38,753 nucleotides of DNA from contig CALMYO010000261.1 of NCBI GenBank assembly GCA_937873685.1, positions 1 to 38,753 of the forward strand. Direction: 5' to 3'. The notes beneath the pieces are model-generated. The model worked only from the letters and a program-made list of their open reading frames with translations, was not told the origin of the DNA and did no database searches. Of this stretch, positions 35,833 through 38,753 are shown piece after piece (the stretch's first letter is position 1; each line of letters begins with the position of its first letter). Position numbers and translations under genes: made by a program. Source of the stretch: an uncultured Paracoccaceae bacterium. GTDB taxonomy: Bacteria; Pseudomonadota; Alphaproteobacteria; Rhizobiales; Rhizobiaceae.

Positions 35833-36219
35833 TCAACCCTCGATACGCGCCCGCCCGCGATAGCCGTCGTCGCGCGTCCAGCGGATGCGGTTGTCTCCGG
35901 CCTTCTCGATGCGGAAACAAGTGACTTTGCCCTTGTACCAAGTTGGCCATTGCTGGCACAGTTGATCCCCGCGCACCCACCATCTGCCGGTTTCGCGCGG
36001 CGCGAAATATTTTGCAAGCCCAAGTCGGGATCCGTCTCCGGTAACCGCGCCACCCGATCTGTAGTGCAGTGGGAACTCTCCGCCGAAGGGGGTGGACAGA
36101 TACACCCTCTTGCCATTGACCAGCGACTTCAGCGCCGCGCCCGAAACCGGTTCGGCAACAGCGGGATGCAGCATTGCGACAAACAGGAGCGCAACACTGG
36201 ATATGATCGTTCTACGCAT
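35833..36219 (-). CDS. small secreted protein of unknown function
   Basis: A 128-residue protein with a signal peptide (RRTIISSVALLFVAMLHPAVA). The mature part is NGKRVYLSTPFGGEFPLHYRSGGAVTGDG, then GRWWVRGDQLCQQWPTWYKGKVTCFRIEKAG; the paired cysteines and spaced tryptophans resemble the DUF995-like exported proteins of rhizobia, but I am not certain of the family. The start at 36219 has a GGAAAGGCG Shine-Dalgarno and puts the signal peptide first. The 170 bases between it and the dehydrogenase gene hold no gene I can support. Confidence 0.72.
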   Translation of the reverse strand: MRRTIISSVALLFVAMLHPAVAEPVSGAALKSLVNGKRVYLSTPFGGEFPLHYRSGGAVTGDGSRLGLAKYFAPRETGRWWVRGDQLCQQWPTWYKGKVTCFRIEKAGDNRIRWTRDDGYRGRARIEG

Positions 36220-36299
36220 GACAGCGCCTTTCCGGAAACGTTTTTTCCAGTCTACCGGACAGATACGCGACATGCAGCGGCGCGGATCACCGCAGATGC

Positions 36300-36328
36300 T
36301 TGAAATTGCGCCGCCGATCACCCATACG
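36300..36328 (+). promoter_or_regulatory. sigma70-like promoter of tRNA-Ser
   Basis: TTGAAA (36300-36305), a 17-base spacer and CATACG (36323-36328) predict a start near 36334, just before the tRNA at 36337. The -35 box equals that of the tRNA-Glu promoter. Confidence 0.45.
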
Positions 36329-36336
36329 GAAACGAA

Positions 36337-36424
36337 GGAAGTGTGGCCGAGCGGTTGAAGGCACCGGTCTTGAAAACCGGCAGACGGCAACGTCTCGTGG
36401 GTTCGAATCCCACCGCTTCCGCCA
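36337..36424 (+). tRNA. tRNA-Ser (anticodon UGA)
   Basis: An 88-base class II tRNA. Acceptor arms GGAAGTG / CGCTTCC, anticodon stem CCGGT / ACCGG around loop CTTGAAA (anticodon TGA), a long variable arm (CAGACGGCAACGTCTC), and T arm GTGGG-TTCGAAT-CCCAC. Discriminator G at 36421, and CCA encoded at 36422-36424. Confidence 0.96.
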
Positions 36425-36460
36425 TCAAAGCGTGACCGGGATCGAACTTTCTCGAGGGGC

Positions 36461-36474
36461 GACGCCTAGGCGTC
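36461..36474. other. 14-bp perfect palindrome at the end of the 210-residue protein gene
   Basis: GACGCCTAGGCGTC is its own reverse complement and overlaps the stop codon of the minus-strand gene. As RNA it could form a GACGC/GCGTC stem with loop CUAG, but no U run follows. A protein-binding site is equally possible. Confidence 0.35.
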
Positions 36475-37105
36475 ATGGGTTCCAGCGCGCCTGTTCTCGA
36501 GCCCTTGTCAACTTGGCGGGTGTCACGATCGCTTCGGCAAAGGGACGCTGGCCTGCGATCAGGCGGAAGGTGTCGTCCTGATCGACGGTCCAGTTCTCCA
36601 GATCGCCCCCCGCGCGTACGAACAGAAGCGCGGTCTCGATCCGGCTGGCCTCGTTCGGAACCAGCCCAAGGCGCTTCGCGACCCATTCCTTCAGTGTCAC
36701 AAGGTCCTGCAGGGTCAGGCGGCCGTCTACCGCCAGCGCCTCGGCCATCGGGCGCAGCTCGTCCCGGTACGGGTGATACCGGTCATCGTGGCTGATGCCG
36801 GGCACCTCGCGGAGGCGGTAGATGTCCGGGGCCTCGTGCCGCAGCACTGCCGGAAGCCCCTTTTGGGCCAAGGTGATCTGCACGGTCACGAACAGCGCCA
36901 TCCAGTAGTCCATCCCGTTGGCCACGCAACCGCGCGCGAAGGTCCACATGTTCGTGGTGTCGGGCGGGTTCATGGCAAGGAAGGGGCAGGTGATTGGCCG
37001 CCCCCCGCCTTCGGGCGGTTCGGGCGTGGTCATGTAGCCCAGCGCCAGACCGCCGCCGATGCTGGCGACCCCGATCAGTATGGCGCGGCGCGAGAAAAGG
37101 CGCAT
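36473..37105 (-). CDS. exported protein of unknown function
   Basis: A 210-residue protein with an N-terminal twin-arginine-like start (MRLFSRRAILIGVASIGGGLALGYM) and then PPEGGGRPITCPFLAMNPPDTTNMWTFARGCVANGMDYWMALFVTVQ. Later HDDRYHPYRDELRPMAEALAVDGRLTLQDLVTLKEWVAKRLG precedes a helical C-terminus. The Cys-Pro near the N-terminus followed by an acidic/His segment is faintly like heme-thiolate (chloroperoxidase-type) proteins, but spacing differs and I do not assign the function. The ATG at 37105 overlaps the SDR stop (TGATG), so the two are coupled. Confidence 0.7.
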   Translation of the reverse strand: MRLFSRRAILIGVASIGGGLALGYMTTPEPPEGGGRPITCPFLAMNPPDTTNMWTFARGCVANGMDYWMALFVTVQITLAQKGLPAVLRHEAPDIYRLREVPGISHDDRYHPYRDELRPMAEALAVDGRLTLQDLVTLKEWVAKRLGLVPNEASRIETALLFVRAGGDLENWTVDQDDTFRLIAGQRPFAEAIVTPAKLTRAREQARWNP

Positions 37106-37884
37106 CACGATGCCTCTTGCGCGCGGCGGACGGCGCGCAGGGCCGCGCGTTTCGGCATGACTTTCACGATGGCCTGCATGATCCGGCGTTTCGTCGTCAT
37201 GCCGCCATAGGCGTCCATGTCGCCGCGCAGCATGGCGTCGTAGCCGTCCTGTGCCACGGCGCGCGGGCTGGCTGTGTTGGCAAAGAGCGCCGTGCCCGCC
37301 ATGCCTGCGACCTCGGCGAATTCGGTCGCCGTGGCCATCGGCATCAGGTTGGTCACGGTCACCCTGGTGTCGCGCAGCTCCTCTACCAGCGCGTTGGACA
37401 GATAGGCGGCGAAGCCCTTGGTCGCGAAATAGATCGCCTGGAGGGGCCCCGGCATCTCGGCCGCCGTCGAGGTGACGTTCAGGATGCGCCCCGAATTGCG
37501 GGCCACCATCTCGGGCAGGAAGGCGCGGGTCAGCCCTGCCAGCGCAATGGCGTTCACCTGGATCATCGCGAGGCTCTGCTCCCACGGCATGGCGTGGAAC
37601 AGCCCGCGCGCGCCGAGACCCGCATTGTTGATGAGGTAATCGACCGTGATCCCCGCCTCGGTGACCGCCGCGTGAATGCGCTGCGGTGCGCCCGCATCGG
37701 TCAGGTCCTCGGCTATCACCATGACCTTGACCCCATGCGCCGTTTCCAGTTCGGCCTTCAGCGCGTCAAGCCGGTCGCGGCGGCGCGCGACCAGCACGAG
37801 GGCGCCCTTCTTGGCAGCATGGATGCGGGCAAGTTCGGCGCCAATGCCGCTGGATGCGCCGGTGATGAGGGCGGTGTTGGGCAT
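37105..37884 (-). CDS. SDR family oxidoreductase
   Basis: A 259-residue classical SDR. It has TGASSGIG at 7-14, NNAGLGARG in the middle, NVTSTAAEMPG with the catalytic serine, and YFATKGF with the Tyr-Lys pair. Most similar in style to the YqjQ/DltE-type SDRs that act on lipophilic substrates. It is divergent from the TetR regulator gene, which probably controls it, and coupled to the exported-protein gene. Confidence 0.9.
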   Translation of the reverse strand: MPNTALITGASSGIGAELARIHAAKKGALVLVARRRDRLDALKAELETAHGVKVMVIAEDLTDAGAPQRIHAAVTEAGITVDYLINNAGLGARGLFHAMPWEQSLAMIQVNAIALAGLTRAFLPEMVARNSGRILNVTSTAAEMPGPLQAIYFATKGFAAYLSNALVEELRDTRVTVTNLMPMATATEFAEVAGMAGTALFANTASPRAVAQDGYDAMLRGDMDAYGGMTTKRRIMQAIVKVMPKRAALRAVRRAQEAS

Positions 37885-37924
37885 GGGGCGGCTCCCGTAG
37901 AAGAATCCAAATTCTGATTATGTT

Positions 37925-37950
37925 TTGACGGAGGAATCGTTTCGTGTCAA
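37925..37950. promoter_or_regulatory. candidate TetR operator region
   Basis: TTGAC (37925-37929) and GTCAA (37946-37950) form an inverted repeat with a 16-base centre in the 99-base gap between the SDR and tetR genes. A 9-base direct repeat ATTCTGATT flanks it (37911-37919 and 37965-37973). Position suits autoregulation of both divergent genes. Pattern only. Confidence 0.35.
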
Positions 37951-37983
37951 GAAGCCGAACGCCCATTCTGATTTGAAGGCGCC

Positions 37984-38655
37984 ATGACACAGGACCGCTG
38001 GATTTCCGACCTGCACTGGCGCCGCGACAGCCAGCAGACGCGCAGCGAGAAGACTCAAGCCGCGTTGCTGGACGCCGCCGAAGAGCTGATCGTGGAAAAG
38101 GGCATGGACGGCGCGTCGATCGCGGACATCGCCGCGCGCGCGGGGGCCTCTGTCGGGGCGGTCTACCACCATTTCAAGGACAAGAAGGCGCTGCACTATG
38201 CGGTCTTTCACCGCATGACCGAGGCGTTGAGCGACCTCAACCGACAGGCAGCCGACCCCGCGCGCTGGCAAGGCGCAAGCGTGCGTGACCTGATCGAAGG
38301 CTACATCGACCTGCGCCTGCACCAGACCAGCGCGGGCGGCATGTCCAAACGCGCCACCGCGCTGGTGATGGCGGACGACCCCGAGTTGAAGGCCCACATG
38401 GCCGAAATCAAGCGCGAGGGCAACCTGGCGCTGCGCGACCTGATCCTTGTCCGCCGGGACCAGATCGGACATCCCGACCCGGAGTTCGCAACGGCCTTCG
38501 TCATCGACCAGTTGAGCGCCATGTTCTACGCGCGATCCGATCCCTATCAGAAGATCTCTGCCATTGCCCAATGCGACGATGAGGCATTCAAGTCTGAAGT
38601 GCTGAGGTGGGCAAGCAGCGTTCTGGGCTTGCAGGCCGGCGGATCAAAGCATTGA
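37984..38655 (+). CDS. TetR/AcrR family transcriptional regulator
   Basis: A 223-residue regulator. The N-terminal helix-turn-helix domain is LLDAAEELIVEKGMDGASIADIAARAGASVGAVYHHFKDKKALHYAVF (about 28-76), the standard TetR_N pattern. The C-terminal ligand domain is helical and specific to the subgroup. Divergent from the SDR gene, it probably represses the SDR/exported-protein unit until an unknown ligand binds. Confidence 0.92.
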   Translation: MTQDRWISDLHWRRDSQQTRSEKTQAALLDAAEELIVEKGMDGASIADIAARAGASVGAVYHHFKDKKALHYAVFHRMTEALSDLNRQAADPARWQGASVRDLIEGYIDLRLHQTSAGGMSKRATALVMADDPELKAHMAEIKREGNLALRDLILVRRDQIGHPDPEFATAFVIDQLSAMFYARSDPYQKISAIAQCDDEAFKSEVLRWASSVLGLQAGGSKH

Positions 38656-38734
38656 AAATATATAGAAAAACCGGAGAAGGTTCGACGTCAGGCCCATTCC
38701 CTCCGCCACTTGCCCCCGCGAAAGCGTTCTCCCG

Positions 38735-38752
38735 ATCCGGCTGCGGCCGGAT
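38735..38752 (+). terminator. hairpin at window edge, possible terminator of tetR
   Basis: Perfect 7-bp arms ATCCGGC / GCCGGAT with a TGCG loop begin 80 bases after the tetR stop. The sequence ends one base after the stem, so a U run cannot be seen. Confidence 0.4.
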
Positions 38753-38753
38753 T

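Overview
The window is a G+C-rich chromosomal segment of an alphaproteobacterium, most likely a member of the Hyphomicrobiales (Rhizobiales) near Mesorhizobium/Phyllobacteriaceae. I infer this from the GyrA type (Ala at the quinolone position, an insert in the C-terminal domain), the rhizobial-style iolDE genes, several small protein families typical of rhizobia, and dense bidirectional packing. No gene-free gap exceeds about 300 bases.

Layout. 1-1166 (minus) holds the 5' part of an MTA/SAH nucleosidase gene, a hotdog thioesterase and a TspO protein. gyrA follows (minus, TTG start, visible sigma70-like promoter and candidate terminator). Then come a MarC-type membrane protein, a periplasmic transglutaminase-like cysteine peptidase with a strong terminator, a gamma carbonic anhydrase homologue and two unknown membrane proteins. 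7534-13721 carries an SDR and an inositol-type locus: iolD and iolE run leftward, two Gfo/Idh/MocA dehydrogenases run rightward, and the shared upstream region contains an exact GGAA-N6-TTCC site, the operator described for rhizobial IolR.

13760-20374 is the most interesting part. One operon (photolyase, FAD oxidoreductase, DUF1365 protein, Cfa-like methyltransferase) faces a second operon (ChrR-like cupin protein, SDR). Each is preceded by a nearly identical TGATCC-N17/18-TAG promoter of the sigma-E (ECF11) type known from the singlet-oxygen response of Rhodobacter. The ChrR-like protein keeps all four cupin metal ligands but has lost three of the four zinc ligands of the anti-sigma domain, and no sigma factor gene lies beside it. 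This looks like a photo-oxidative membrane-lipid modification module controlled from elsewhere in the genome.

20515-27377 holds cysK and an alanyl-tRNA editing protein (coupled by a TTGA overlap), a DMSP-lyase-like cupin, a 3-mercaptopyruvate sulfurtransferase with a GNAT acetyltransferase, tRNA-Glu(CUC), a DUF1330 protein, a secreted hydrolase, a DUF2256 zinc-ribbon-like protein and a DHH phosphoesterase.

27513-33508 (minus) is a molybdenum-hydroxylase maturation operon (flavin reductase, CoxD-like AAA+, CoxE-like VWA, two XdhC-family proteins, a fused molybdopterin-binding/MobA-like protein) without the hydroxylase subunits. The last gene carries palindromic and inverted-repeat elements translated in frame inside its coding sequence, adding roughly 120 residues. 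A further imperfect palindrome separates the two XdhC genes.

33770-38753 contains an orphan FliO-like protein, a 3-hydroxyisobutyrate dehydrogenase-like protein, a small secreted protein, tRNA-Ser(UGA), and then a unit (210-residue exported protein, SDR, divergent TetR regulator) that could be accessory DNA next to the tRNA.
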